Shown here piece after piece: positions 6,516 through 15,322 of a DNA stretch of 64,000 bases; positions within the stretch are counted from its first letter, which is position 1; the number at the start of each line of letters is the position of its first letter. The position numbers were made by a program, and so were the translations under genes. A model generated the notes under the pieces. It had not been told where the DNA came from and did not search any database. It saw only the letters and a program-made list of their open reading frames with translations. The DNA comes from UBA10939 sp050942745. Its GTDB lineage: Bacteria > Myxococcota > Myxococcia > Myxococcales > UBA5297. The DNA lies in NCBI GenBank assembly GCA_050942745.1, contig JBMNNX010000002.1:1-64000 (forward strand), read 5' to 3'.

Positions 6516-8999
6516 ATGAAGGCTGCTGCCTTGCGCGCGATCGTTGGAAGCTTGAGTGCCCTCTGCCTGCTGTTCTTCGCCCCGGCGGCCGCGGCGCAAC
6601 CCGAATCGGTCGCGTTTCGCGCGCCGACGAGCGGCATCGCGCTGCCGCCGACCGGCGTCGCGATCGAGGATCAGGGAACCTCACCGGCGATAAACCCCGC
6701 CGGCCTCGCGTTGGTGCACGGCCCCTCCGTCTTCTATCTGCACGAGCGCAACATCGACCTCGACCTCGTCGCCGACGGGCTGTTCTTCTCGGTCGGGTTC
6801 GGCGGGTTGTCGCTCGGGTTCTCGCCCCAATGGGTGCGCACGGGCACGGGCCCTGACGTTCGCAAGACGCAGTGGACCCTCGCGCTGGGGAGCGAGGTCT
6901 TCTCGCTGGGCGCCAACCTCAACTTCTTCCAGTCCGACCAGAGCGCCTCGCTCGACGCGCTGTCGACCTGGGACGCGGGCCTGCTGGTGCGGCCCTGGCG
7001 CTACCTGTCCATCGGCGCCTCGGTGCTCGATCTCGACGGGGACACCGTGGACGGCCAGCGCCTGGCGAGGCGCTACGACATCGGCATCGGCATCCGGCCG
7101 TTCACCGACAGGCTCGAGCTGGCCGCCGACCTGCTCGTCGACGACCGCAACGGCTTCGACGACGCGCGCCTGTCGTTCGCCCTGCGAGGCGAGCCGGTCG
7201 AGGGGCTGGTGCTGCTCGTGGGCATCGGCACCGGGCTGCAGCTCGACGGCGAGCTGGTCGGGCAGTTCGGCCTCATCCTCAACGCGCCCCACTTCGGCCT
7301 CGGCTATGCCCTGGGCGTGCGCGACGACATCGGGCGCGCCGACCACCTCGTACAGGTGCGCCTGAGCTCCGAGCGCTATCGCAGCTTGCCCTTCGGGCGC
7401 CGCCGCTTCGTGGTTGTCGATCTCGAGCGCGCCTTGTCACCGCCGGGCGGGCCGCTCGCCGTGCTCGTCGGCGCACCGCTGCGCGATCCGTACCTCGATC
7501 TGCTCGCGCTGCTGCGACGGCTGCGCGAAGACGCGCGCGTCGAGGGAATCGTCCTCAAGGTCGGGGGCACGGAGCTCGGCCTCGCGCGCTACCAAGAGCT
7601 GCGCGGGGCGATCGCCGATCTCAAGACGGCCGGCAAGCGGGTGGTGGCGCTCGTGTTCACCGCCGAGGACGGCGAATACCTGCTCGCCTCCGGGGCCGAG
7701 CGCGTCTACGCGGTGCCCCAGGCGACCTTCCTCGTCAATGGCCTGACCGCCTCGAGCCTGTTCCTGCGCGAGGCCCTCGACAAGCTCGGCGTGCAGATCG
7801 ACGTGGCGCGGGTCGGCCAGTACAAGAGCTCGCCCGACCAGCTCACCCGCTCCGACATGTCCCCCGAGGAGCGCGAGATGCTCGACGCGTATCTCGACAC
7901 GGTCTACCCGCTCTACCTCGAGGCCGTGGCCACCTCGCGCAAGATCCCCGTCGAGACCCTGCGGCAGGCCATCGAAAAGGGCATCCTCAGCGCGCAGCGC
8001 GCCAAGGAGGTCGGGCTCGTCGACGAGATCATCTATCCGGACGAGCTCCCCAAGCGGCTCGAGGAGATCGCGGGAGGCACGGTGGACCTCGTCGCCAGCG
8101 AGCCGGGCCCGGCGAGCTGGCCGAGGCGCTGGGGCTGCCGGCCGAAGATCGCGCTCATCGACATCCAGGGCCTCATCGCCGAGGGCAAGAGCCGGCCAGA
8201 CCTGGGAGGCGCGGGCATCGCCGGGGCGGAGACCATCGTGCGCGCGCTCGAGAAGGTGCTGCGCGACGACTCCTACAAGGCGCTGGTGCTGCGCATCGAG
8301 TCGGGCGGCGGCAGCACGCTGGCGAGCGATCTGATCTGGCGGGCGGTCAAGCAGGTCCAGGAGCACAAGCCCGTCGTCGTCTCGATGGGCGACGTGGCGG
8401 CTTCCGGCGGCTACTACATCGCGGTCGCCGGCGACGAGATCCTCGCCGAGCCGGCGACCGTCACCGGGTCGATAGGCGTCTTCGCGCTCAAGCCGAGCTT
8501 CGGGCCGCTGCTCGAGAAGCTCGGGATCAACTCGGTGATTCTCAAGCGCGGCGAGAGCGCCGACCTCTTCGCGCTCTCCCGCCCCTGGACGCCGCAGGAG
8601 CAGGAGGCGGTGCAGCAGTACGTCGATCAGGCGTACGAGACCTTCGTCGACAAGGTCGCGGCCGGGCGCAAGCTCGACAAGCAACGGGTGGACGAGCTCG
8701 GGCGGGGGCGCATCTGGAGCGGCGTCGCCGCAAGGGAGGTTGGCCTGGTCGACGCGCTCGGCGGGCTCTACGAGGCGCTCGAGCGGGCCAAGGCGCGCGC
8801 GGGCCTTGCTGGGGAGCAGGCTGATGTCGAAGCGGTCGGCAGCCGCGGCGGACCGCTGGAGCTGTCGATGCTCTCGAGCGAGGAGCAGGAGCGGGTCCAG
8901 AAGCTGGTGCGCGCCTCGGGGCTCGACTACGGGCTGACGCTGCTGGAGATGGGCAGCCAGCCGCTCTCGCTGATGCCGATGAAGCTGCAGGTGAAGTAG
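6516..8999 (+). CDS. sppA: Signal peptide peptidase SppA (67K type) with N-terminal beta-barrel-like domain
   Basis: An 827-residue protein. Residues 1-28 are a signal peptide ending AAAAQP. Residues about 30-290 are rich in alternating hydrophobic strands (GLFFSVGFGGLSLGFSP, RLELAADLLVDD, GLVLLVGIGTGLQ) and look like an outer-membrane-type beta domain. Residues about 297-800 are the tandem SppA domains. The lysine general base is K437 in GQYKSSPDQ and the serine nucleophile is S630 in GDVAASGGYY; the spacing of 193 is close to the 200 of E. coli SppA (K209, S409). SppA degrades signal peptides left in the membrane after export. The standard enzyme is about 600 residues and inner-membrane anchored, so the extra domain could place this protein at the outer membrane (inference). 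Translation starts at the ATG that begins the signal peptide, after GGGAGACGCC. A strong hairpin follows. Confidence 0.92.
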   Translation: MKAAALRAIVGSLSALCLLFFAPAAAAQPESVAFRAPTSGIALPPTGVAIEDQGTSPAINPAGLALVHGPSVFYLHERNIDLDLVADGLFFSVGFGGLSLGFSPQWVRTGTGPDVRKTQWTLALGSEVFSLGANLNFFQSDQSASLDALSTWDAGLLVRPWRYLSIGASVLDLDGDTVDGQRLARRYDIGIGIRPFTDRLELAADLLVDDRNGFDDARLSFALRGEPVEGLVLLVGIGTGLQLDGELVGQFGLILNAPHFGLGYALGVRDDIGRADHLVQVRLSSERYRSLPFGRRRFVVVDLERALSPPGGPLAVLVGAPLRDPYLDLLALLRRLREDARVEGIVLKVGGTELGLARYQELRGAIADLKTAGKRVVALVFTAEDGEYLLASGAERVYAVPQATFLVNGLTASSLFLREALDKLGVQIDVARVGQYKSSPDQLTRSDMSPEEREMLDAYLDTVYPLYLEAVATSRKIPVETLRQAIEKGILSAQRAKEVGLVDEIIYPDELPKRLEEIAGGTVDLVASEPGPASWPRRWGCRPKIALIDIQGLIAEGKSRPDLGGAGIAGAETIVRALEKVLRDDSYKALVLRIESGGGSTLASDLIWRAVKQVQEHKPVVVSMGDVAASGGYYIAVAGDEILAEPATVTGSIGVFALKPSFGPLLEKLGINSVILKRGESADLFALSRPWTPQEQEAVQQYVDQAYETFVDKVAAGRKLDKQRVDELGRGRIWSGVAAREVGLVDALGGLYEALERAKARAGLAGEQADVEAVGSRGGPLELSMLSSEEQERVQKLVRASGLDYGLTLLEMGSQPLSLMPMKLQVK

Positions 9000-9023
9000 C
9001 GGCTGGCGGGAGCTGAGGACGAA

Positions 9024-9051
9024 GGGCCCCGATCGGCAAGGATCGGGGCCC
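9024..9051. terminator. Bidirectional hairpin between convergent genes
   Basis: A perfect 11-bp stem (GGGCCCCGATC at 9024-9034, GATCGGGGCCC at 9041-9051) with a 6-nt loop lies between the ends of sppA and the convergent coiled-coil gene. There is no T run, so termination is inferred from stem strength and position. Confidence 0.7.
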
Positions 9052-9077
9052 GATGGCTTCGGCGGCCATGCGCCCCG

Positions 9078-10157
9078 TCAGCTTCGCTCGCGCTTTCTCG
9101 AGCCTCCGCCCGATCCATCAGCGAGGGGCTCGATGGGCGCGACGGGCGAGACGCCGGAGGTGTCCATTCGGTTGACCGACTCGAGCGCCTCGGCGACCGC
9201 GTCGATCTCGTCGCTGAGCTGCTCGAGGCTGCGGCGCAGGCCCGCCCCGGCGACTTCCGACGACGACGCGTCGGCCGAGCGCGCGCGGAGGATCTGCGTG
9301 TGCAGGCTCTCGAGCGTGTAGAGGATTCGGGTGCTCTCGGCCTCGTAGCGTGAGGCCGCCGTGGCGAGCTCGGCGCGCTGCGCGAGTTGTTGCTCGAGCG
9401 CGCAGAAGGCGAGCCCGAGCCTGCCGCGGACCACCTCGTCTTTCTCCTGGGCGATGCGCATCGAGAGCGCGTCGCGCTCGGCGCGCAGGCGCTGCTCCTC
9501 GGCGGGCGTGATCGCCGCGCGCAGCTCGGCCTCGCGCTTGGCGAGCTCGTGGCAGGCCTTGCGAAGCGCCGCGAGCGTCTGCTCGGGCCGGTGGATCACC
9601 TCGCGAACGATCTGCGGGCCGGAGGTTATCTCCGCGAGGATCTTTTCGCAGACCGCATCGACCCGCGCGACCCTGGCGTCGATAGGCGATTGGGCCGCGG
9701 CCGCCTGGGACTGGAGCGCGGCTTGAGCCTGCTGCCGCTGCTCCCTGAGCAGCCGGTCGCGTTCCGAGGCCTTGGAGAGCAGGCTGACCGAGCCCATCGC
9801 CAAGCCGAAGGCGACGAAGAAGAGCCACCAGAGCGTCGCCGTGTTCATGATCGCGAAGGTGAGCGCGATGGCCGCGGCCAAGCCGAGGACGAGCCCTTGC
9901 GGCCGCGCGGCAGCCTGCTCCTCGAGCTGGCGCCGGCGGCGCTCCTCTTCTTTCCTGCGCCGCTGTTCTTCGCGCTCGCGCCGCTCGTCCTGCTTGCGCT
10001 TGATGGCTTCGCCGACCTGCTCGAGCGCCTCGGTGCCTGCGGCGACGATGAGCGCCTCGATGATTCGGCCGACCGAGCCCTTGTTGCGCGAGAAGGCGTC
10101 CTCGACCCGCTTGATGCTCGCGTCGAGCTTCTTCTCCCACTCCTGCTTTTCGTGCAT
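9078..10157 (-). CDS. Coiled-coil membrane protein of unknown function
   Basis: A 359-residue protein. The ATG at 10157 was preferred over a frame extension upstream because GGGAG precedes it. Residues about 40-85 are a highly charged helix (runs of Arg/Glu/Gln/Lys). Residues about 88-128 hold two closely spaced hydrophobic segments (LVLGLAAAIALTFAIM and LWWLFFVAFGLAMGSVSLL), giving a hairpin with both ends on the same side, probably cytoplasmic. The remainder is mostly helical with heptad-like Ala/Leu/Glu/Arg, ending in a Gly/Ser-rich basic tail. I do not recognise a family. The coiled coils suggest scaffolding or envelope organisation, but that is inference. It converges on sppA and is not obviously in an operon. 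Confidence 0.75.
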   Translation of the reverse strand: MHEKQEWEKKLDASIKRVEDAFSRNKGSVGRIIEALIVAAGTEALEQVGEAIKRKQDERREREEQRRRKEEERRRRQLEEQAAARPQGLVLGLAAAIALTFAIMNTATLWWLFFVAFGLAMGSVSLLSKASERDRLLREQRQQAQAALQSQAAAAQSPIDARVARVDAVCEKILAEITSGPQIVREVIHRPEQTLAALRKACHELAKREAELRAAITPAEEQRLRAERDALSMRIAQEKDEVVRGRLGLAFCALEQQLAQRAELATAASRYEAESTRILYTLESLHTQILRARSADASSSEVAGAGLRRSLEQLSDEIDAVAEALESVNRMDTSGVSPVAPIEPLADGSGGGSRKRERS

Positions 10158-10253
10158 CGCTGCTCCCGGAAGTCGGCGCGACAACTTACCCTCGGGCGGC
10201 CTCCGCGCGGTAGCGCTCCGAATCGCGGCGAGCACGAGCGGGTGCGCGGCCGC

Positions 10254-11024
10254 CTATCCGCCCAGATCGCGGAGCGCGGGGGCCACCGAGCGCGGGTCGT
10301 CCGTCATGACCCCGTCGGCTCCGGCCGCGAAGAGCCGGCGGGCCTCGGTCGCCGAGTTGATGGTCCAGTAGTCCACCCGCAGGCCAAGCGAGTGGCACTT
10401 CGCGATGAACGCCGGATCATCGAGGGACAATCCAGCCGATCTCGGAGAGACCTGGAGCGCGCGTCCGGCGAGCTTCCAGTGCCGGAGCGCGCCGAGCGGC
10501 AGGAAGCGCACCGCCGCGACCTCCATGGGCGAAAGGCCCGTCGAGCCCTCGTATCCGGCGCGGCGCGCCCGGAGGACGTTCAGGTCGGAGAAGCTCGCGA
10601 CGCGCACGCAATCCTGGGCTCTCCGCCGGCGCAGCAGACGCAAGAGCGCCGGCACCATCTCCGGGTGGCGCGACTTCGCGTCGACGTTGAGCGGTACGCC
10701 CGGAAACTCGACGAGGAGCTCCTCGAGCGTCGGGACCGTGTAGCCGCGGCCGGCGAAGGGCCTGGCACCCGACGCATCGATAACGCCCCAGCCCGCATCC
10801 CAGGCGCGGACCTCCGCGAGCGTGCTCTCCTCAATCGACTTCGGCACGCCGGCCATCCGGGCGCCGGTCGGGTCGTGCGAAACGACGATCTGGCCGTCGG
10901 CCGTCAGGTGTACGTCGGTCTCGAGGGCGTTGGCGCCAAGGTCGAGCGCGAGGCGAAACGAGGGAAGAGTGTTTTCAGGCTCTTCGGCTGCAGCACCACG
11001 GTGCGCGTAGACGAGTCGTTTCAT
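10254..11024 (-). CDS. Glycerophosphodiester phosphodiesterase
   Basis: A 256-residue GDPD-family protein. The start at 11024 (MKRLVYAHRGAAAEEPENT) puts the catalytic opening AHRG at residue 7, as expected; a 19-residue frame extension upstream has no support. Motifs seen are HRGAAAEEPENT (catalytic His and Glu), ETDVHLTADGQIVVSHD (metal-binding Glu and Asp, second His), LNVDAKS (a variant of the usual N-x-E/D-x-K) and a C-terminal DYWTINSATEARRLFAAGADGVMTDDP. The enzyme hydrolyses glycerophosphodiesters from phospholipids to glycerol-3-phosphate and an alcohol. No signal peptide is visible, so it is probably cytoplasmic. It is divergent from the small coiled-coil gene. Confidence 0.9.
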   Translation of the reverse strand: MKRLVYAHRGAAAEEPENTLPSFRLALDLGANALETDVHLTADGQIVVSHDPTGARMAGVPKSIEESTLAEVRAWDAGWGVIDASGARPFAGRGYTVPTLEELLVEFPGVPLNVDAKSRHPEMVPALLRLLRRRRAQDCVRVASFSDLNVLRARRAGYEGSTGLSPMEVAAVRFLPLGALRHWKLAGRALQVSPRSAGLSLDDPAFIAKCHSLGLRVDYWTINSATEARRLFAAGADGVMTDDPRSVAPALRDLGG

Positions 11025-11173
11025 TGTCGGTTCCGAGACCCGGCGAGCGAGGCGGTGTCGCTCGGTTCCGCAAGGGCTCACTGCTGGTCAGCGCTTCGGC
11101 CGAGCCCTCGGCCGGCCGGCTTCGGCGGCTGAAATCACGACGCTACACTAGAGTTGTCGAAAGGGAGCCGCCC

Positions 11174-11605
11174 ATGGCCGAGACCGAGCTGCCGCCAACC
11201 AATCTCATTCTTCAGGCGCTGCACGCCATCCGCAAAGAGGTCGCCGGAACGAACGCGCGCCTTGACCAGACCAATGCGCGCCTCGACCAGGCGATCGAGC
11301 GGATCGATCAGACCAACGCGCGCATCGACGAGACCAACGAGCGGCTCGAGCGGCTCCGGGTCTTCACCGTGCAGAAGCTCACCGACCTCAACGCCAAGGT
11401 CGATCATCTGGGCGAGCGCGTAGACTCTCTCGGCGCGCGTGTCGATCTGCTCGGTGATCGGTTGGAGAACATCCTTACCGGCCAGTTCGGAAAGGACGTG
11501 CGCGACCTGAAGGCGCGGATGCTCGTCGTGGAGAGACGGCTCGGGCTGCCAGAGGCGAAAGAGGAAGAGCCGGTCTACGGGAAGCCTCCGGCCGACGAAT
11601 CGTAG
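11174..11605 (+). CDS. Small heptad-repeat coiled-coil protein, intact paralogue
   Basis: A 143-residue protein starting MAETELPPTNLILQALHAIRKE. Its centre is a long coiled coil of heptads such as NARLDQT, NARLDQA, ERIDQT, NARIDET and NERLERL. A conserved core LRVFTVQKLTDLNAKVD follows, then more heptads and a C-terminal helix with DVRDLKARM. AAAGGGAG lies upstream of the ATG at 11174. There is no signal peptide or membrane segment. It resembles short coiled-coil proteins often annotated as hypothetical; I assign no function. A close relative at 18111-18533 has the same layout but is interrupted by a stop codon, so this is one of at least two copies in the genome. Confidence 0.85.
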   Translation: MAETELPPTNLILQALHAIRKEVAGTNARLDQTNARLDQAIERIDQTNARIDETNERLERLRVFTVQKLTDLNAKVDHLGERVDSLGARVDLLGDRLENILTGQFGKDVRDLKARMLVVERRLGLPEAKEEEPVYGKPPADES

Positions 11606-11705
11606 GGCGGCCCAGCTCTCAGGCTCGTCGCCCCTCGCCGACGCGTGCGTTCAAAGCCGCAGACGGCGGTGGAGCTTGCGCCCTTGCCGCCACGCGGTCT
11701 GTGGC

Positions 11706-13028
11706 TCATAGACGCCGCAAGTCGGCCACTTCGTCCTCGAGCGCCGCCCAGTCGAGCTCGGCTCCAATCCGCGCGAGCACCGCGTAGAGGCCGAGCCGGA
11801 TCCGGAAGAGGAACATCAGCTTGCCGGGCAGGCGCATCTTCATGACCGCCTTCTTCAGCTTCACGGCCTCGCCCATCGGCAGCGCGCGATCGACCGGGAT
11901 GGCGTGCCGGCCCGGCTGCAGAAGCGGCGCGTAGAAGCCGCGCAACAGCGCCCGCGTAGCGTCGTAGTCGTCGGCTGGGTCGGGCATGCCGATGTCCGCG
12001 AGCGCCCGCTGGATGCAGCGCGGGTCGTCGCGGCGCACCGCGCGCGAGAGCCGGATGAGCGCCTCGACCACGCCAGGCTCGAACTCGCGCACGCAGCCGT
12101 GGTCAAGGAGCGTGACCCTGCCGTCGGGCGCGAAGAGGAGGTTGCCGGGGTGCGGATCGGCGTTGAAGAGCCCGTAGCGGTAGAGGGCGCCCACGTAGAA
12201 CTCGTAGAGGGACCGCGCGGCGAGCTCTCGGGCGCCGGCTGAAGCCTGGGCCAGGAAGGGCTCGAGCCCGAGGCCGTCGTGCCAGGTCGTCGTGAGGACC
12301 CGCGGCCCCGACCAGTCGGCGTGGACGGTGGGAATGCTGATCGCCGGGTGGCGCGCGAACAGCTCGACGAACCGGGCCTGCCGGCGCGCTTCCAGGGCGT
12401 AGTCGCACTCCTCGAGGAAGCGCTCCTTCGCCTCGGCGATGAAGTCGGCGACGTTGACCCCGGGCACGAAGAGGCGAGCCATCACCTTGCCGATGGCCGC
12501 GGACTTGAAATCGGCGCGGATGGCGTCGTCGATGCCCGGGTGGCGAACCTTGACCGCCACGCTGGTGCCATCCTCGCGCACCGCGCGGTGCACCTGGCCG
12601 ATGGAGGCAGTCGCGACGGGCTCACGTTCCAAGCGCGCGAGCAGCGCATCCGAGCGCGCGCCGAGGTCCTCGCGGATGGTCGCTTCTACGTTCCGGAAGT
12701 GCGTCGGCTGGGAGCTCGTCTGCAGCACGGCGAGGAGCCGCCGCGCTTGTGGATCGAGCGAGCCGTCAACGTACGAGAGGATCTGGCCCGCCTTCATCGC
12801 GACGCCCTTCAGCTCGCCGAAGGTTTCGACCAGCCTCGCGAGCGCCTCGGGCTCGAGCGAACCGAGGTTCGCGTCGGCGCCCTTGAGGCGAGCGGCCAGG
12901 GCGCCGAGCCCGGCGCGCGCGCCCGCAGCCGCCGTGCGGCGCAGCCTCCCGAGAGGCGAGGTGAGAACGCCGTGCTGCTCTCGAGCGCGAAGGTGATCGA
13001 GCAGATTGAGCAGCGGGTCGTTCGGCAT
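11706..13028 (-). CDS. ABC1/AarF (UbiB-like) atypical kinase family protein
   Basis: A 440-residue ABC1-family protein. The start at 13028 (MPNDPLLNLLDHL) is preferred over an ATG eight codons upstream. Family hallmarks are present in order: the KxGQ motif (GVAMKAGQILSYVD), the Ala-rich nucleotide loop (ATASIGQVH), the VAVKVRHP lysine, the ECDYALEA segment, the ADPHPGNLLF catalytic loop and LLDHG in place of the usual DFG. Members are ATPases or atypical kinases, several of which support ubiquinone biosynthesis or lipid homeostasis. No C-terminal membrane anchor is evident, which differs from E. coli UbiB. Nearby genes are unrelated to quinone synthesis, so the substrate is not indicated. Confidence 0.88.
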   Translation of the reverse strand: MPNDPLLNLLDHLRAREQHGVLTSPLGRLRRTAAAGARAGLGALAARLKGADANLGSLEPEALARLVETFGELKGVAMKAGQILSYVDGSLDPQARRLLAVLQTSSQPTHFRNVEATIREDLGARSDALLARLEREPVATASIGQVHRAVREDGTSVAVKVRHPGIDDAIRADFKSAAIGKVMARLFVPGVNVADFIAEAKERFLEECDYALEARRQARFVELFARHPAISIPTVHADWSGPRVLTTTWHDGLGLEPFLAQASAGARELAARSLYEFYVGALYRYGLFNADPHPGNLLFAPDGRVTLLDHGCVREFEPGVVEALIRLSRAVRRDDPRCIQRALADIGMPDPADDYDATRALLRGFYAPLLQPGRHAIPVDRALPMGEAVKLKKAVMKMRLPGKLMFLFRIRLGLYAVLARIGAELDWAALEDEVADLRRL

Positions 13029-13520
13029 CGGGGCTCCAGCCAACCAGAACAAGCGTGCGCCGCGAACAATAGCCCAGGGAAAGGCGCCGCTTTGGCGAAG
13101 CGTTCAGCCGAGACACGGACGGCCGATTGTTCGGTCGAAGTGCGGGCTCAGGATGGATAGGGGAGCGCCTCGGCAACTCTAGCGACTGCTAGCCGAAAGA
13201 CCTGCACAGCGCGCGAGAGGCGAGCTGCGGTATTCCGCCCGGGGACGGCTTTCAGCCCGACGGCAAGGGCGCCGCGCTGATCGGTCGCGAACCCGGCTTT
13301 GCAACGCTGTCGCACCAACGTGTCCTTAGAAGCGTCGTGCGGCATTAGCTGCGCATCGGCTCTCGTCAGAGGACGCCGCGTCTCCTGCCGTGCCCAAAGG
13401 TCGGCGCCGGTGGACATTGGGGGCCCGAGCAGCCTCACCATTGCGCCCAGATGGTTGGGAGGGACGGACTGCGGCACATCGCGCCCCCGCGTCGGGAGCA
13501 CGACTCGAGGAGACCGAACC
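13029..13520. other. Intergenic stretch between divergent genes, no gene seen
   Basis: This separates the start of the ABC1 gene from the DUF488 gene. Frames here show no family features. It should contain promoters for both directions; I find no clear motif. Confidence 0.5.
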
Positions 13521-13898
13521 ATGGTGCGAACCAAGCGCGTCTACGAGCCACCTGCGCGCGGCGACGGCTACCGCGTGCTTGTCGATCGACTCTGGCCTCG
13601 GGGAATCCGCAAGGAGGCGCTTGAGCACGACGCCTGGCTGCGCGACCTCGCGCCCAGTACCGAGCTGCGCAAGCGTTTCCATGGCAAGCCCGAGCGGTTT
13701 CAGGAATTCGAGGCCGCCTACTTGAAAGAGCTGCGCTCGCCGGAGGTTCAACCTCTCCTCGATGAGCTCACGAAGCTTGCGCGGCGCCGGACGGTGACGC
13801 TGCTCTTCGCGGCGCGGGATACCGAGCGCAACAACGCGGTCGTGCTCGCCCGCGAAATCAACCGTCGCCTCGAGCAGGAGTCGACCGTCCGCGTTTGA
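13521..13898 (+). CDS. DUF488 family protein
   Basis: A 125-residue protein of the DUF488 family. It has the family's usual opening (IRTKRVYEP-like, here VRTKRVYEPPARGDGYRVLVDRLWPRG) and the downstream signatures AWLRDLAPSTELRKRFHG, FQEFEAAYLKEL and VTLLFAARDTERNNAVVL. Family members are small, cytoplasmic and of unproven function; they are widespread and often next to stress or DNA-related genes. The ATG at 13521 follows GAGGAG at suitable distance. It stands alone, with a possible hairpin terminator directly after the stop. Confidence 0.9.
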   Translation: MVRTKRVYEPPARGDGYRVLVDRLWPRGIRKEALEHDAWLRDLAPSTELRKRFHGKPERFQEFEAAYLKELRSPEVQPLLDELTKLARRRTVTLLFAARDTERNNAVVLAREINRRLEQESTVRV

Positions 13899-13901
13899 AC
13901 C

Positions 13902-13938
13902 TTCTGACGCGGCGCGCGGCTCAGCCGCTCCGTCAGAA
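13902..13938 (+). terminator. Possible terminator after the DUF488 gene
   Basis: TTCTGACG (13902-13909) pairs with CGTCAGAA (13931-13938), with an inner CGGC/GCCG pairing. It starts three bases after the stop codon. There is no T run on the plus strand, so confidence is moderate. Confidence 0.5.
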
Positions 13939-14290
13939 AAGCCTTAGTGAGAAGCGCGCCGGACCAGGTTCTTGGCGACCCCGGGGACGCTTCGCTCTCC
14001 CGAGGTTGAGCTGCCGCCTGCCTCCGTTGTGTCCGCTCGTTCGCCGGCCGCGCGCAAGGCGTGCATTGGGCTGCACTGAGGCGGTCGCAGCACATGCCTC
14101 AGAAACGCTCGCTCGGTCGGCGGCTGTCTTGCCGATGGCCGAGCCCGCGCCTTCGTTGCGCGAGCGGCAGTTGGAGCGCGCGTTGCCGCGCCGCGGCCAC
14201 CTCGCGCCCAACCGGGGCGCTGACCGCCATCGGCGGTTCGGATGAACGTTGTCACAGCGGGCCTTGACGAACGAAGCGGGAGGCACGGGC
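13939..14290. other. Intergenic stretch upstream of the NagB-like gene, no gene seen
   Basis: About 350 bases of GC-rich sequence with only short Arg/Pro-rich frames. It probably holds the promoter of the NagB-like/nucleotidyltransferase pair. Confidence 0.45.
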
Positions 14291-15313
14291 ATGCCCTTCA
14301 GGATCTACGTGACACGCGACTTCGATCAGATGAGCAAGGTGGCCGCCGACATTGTCGAGGCCGACATCCGCGAGAAGCAGGCCGTCAAGGACGAGTACGT
14401 GCTTGGGCTCGCGACGGGCAACACGCCCACCGGGCTCTACAAGCACCTCGCGAAGGCTTTCAACGCAGGCCGCATCGACCCGCGGCGCATCCGCTCGTTC
14501 AATCTCGACGAATACGTCGGCCTTCCCGGCGAGAACCCCCAACAACGCACGCTCCACCCGGAGTCCTACAGCTCCTTCATGGTGTCGGAGCTCTTCGCGT
14601 TTCTCCGCCAGAAGTTCCGCGAGACCAACGTGCCGCCCGGCACGCTCATCGACCAGAACGAGCTCGTCCGTGCGCTCGAGCGACATCCCGAGTGCTACGA
14701 GCTGCACGGGACCGACAAGGGCAAGGCCATCGTCATCAAAGAGATGGCCGACGGCGTCTTGCGCCAGATCAAGGAACGGGTGCTCGACTCGTACGCGAAG
14801 AAGATCGCGTCCTGCGGCGGCATCGACCTGCACATCGTTGGCGTCGGCGGGAGCGGGCACGTCGCCTTCCACGAGAGCGGCATCCCGTTCGACGTCGCGC
14901 CAATGCTGCTCGTTCGGCTGGACGACAGCACCATCCAGAACGCCATCGCCGACGGGCACTTCACTTCGCTCGAGGAGAGCCCGCGCTACGCGGTCTCCAT
15001 GGGCGCGGAGCTGGTCTTCCAGGCGCGCACCGTGGTCCTCCTCGCCAACGGCGTGCGCAAGACTGCTCCGGTCTGCGAGTCGGTCCTCGGACCGGTCAGG
15101 CCCGACGTCCCGATCTCCTACGGGCAGCGGTTCGTCGAGCGAGGCGGCAACCTCGTCTACGTGCTCGACGAATTGGCTGCTGCGTCGCTGCTGGAGCGCC
15201 GCGCCGAGGTCGAGGCGCGGGGATACGCGATTGTAGACGTGCGCGACCAGCCGTATGAGCGCGTCGCGGACCTGGCGTTCACGCGAGATCCGATAACCGG
15301 CCGCATGCTCTAG
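14291..15313 (+). CDS. NagB-like glucosamine-6-phosphate isomerase/deaminase family protein
   Basis: A 340-residue protein of the sugar-phosphate isomerase/deaminase family. Motifs are LGLATGNTPTGLYKHL (phosphate-binding loop), SFNLDEYVGLP (containing the Asp equivalent to E. coli NagB Asp72) and GVGGSGHVAFHESG (His and Glu matching His143 and Glu148). The residue matching catalytic Asp141 is Ser here; Asn is common at this position in other bacteria. It is about 70-100 residues longer than typical NagB, with extra sequence around residues 110-180 and at the C-terminus. The start at 14291 follows GGGAGG. The expected reaction is conversion of glucosamine-6-phosphate to fructose-6-phosphate and ammonia, but the altered triad and length leave the true substrate open. 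Nine bases separate it from the nucleotidyltransferase gene, so the two are probably co-transcribed. Confidence 0.8.
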   Translation: MPFRIYVTRDFDQMSKVAADIVEADIREKQAVKDEYVLGLATGNTPTGLYKHLAKAFNAGRIDPRRIRSFNLDEYVGLPGENPQQRTLHPESYSSFMVSELFAFLRQKFRETNVPPGTLIDQNELVRALERHPECYELHGTDKGKAIVIKEMADGVLRQIKERVLDSYAKKIASCGGIDLHIVGVGGSGHVAFHESGIPFDVAPMLLVRLDDSTIQNAIADGHFTSLEESPRYAVSMGAELVFQARTVVLLANGVRKTAPVCESVLGPVRPDVPISYGQRFVERGGNLVYVLDELAAASLLERRAEVEARGYAIVDVRDQPYERVADLAFTRDPITGRML

Positions 15314-15322
15314 GGGGCGTCG

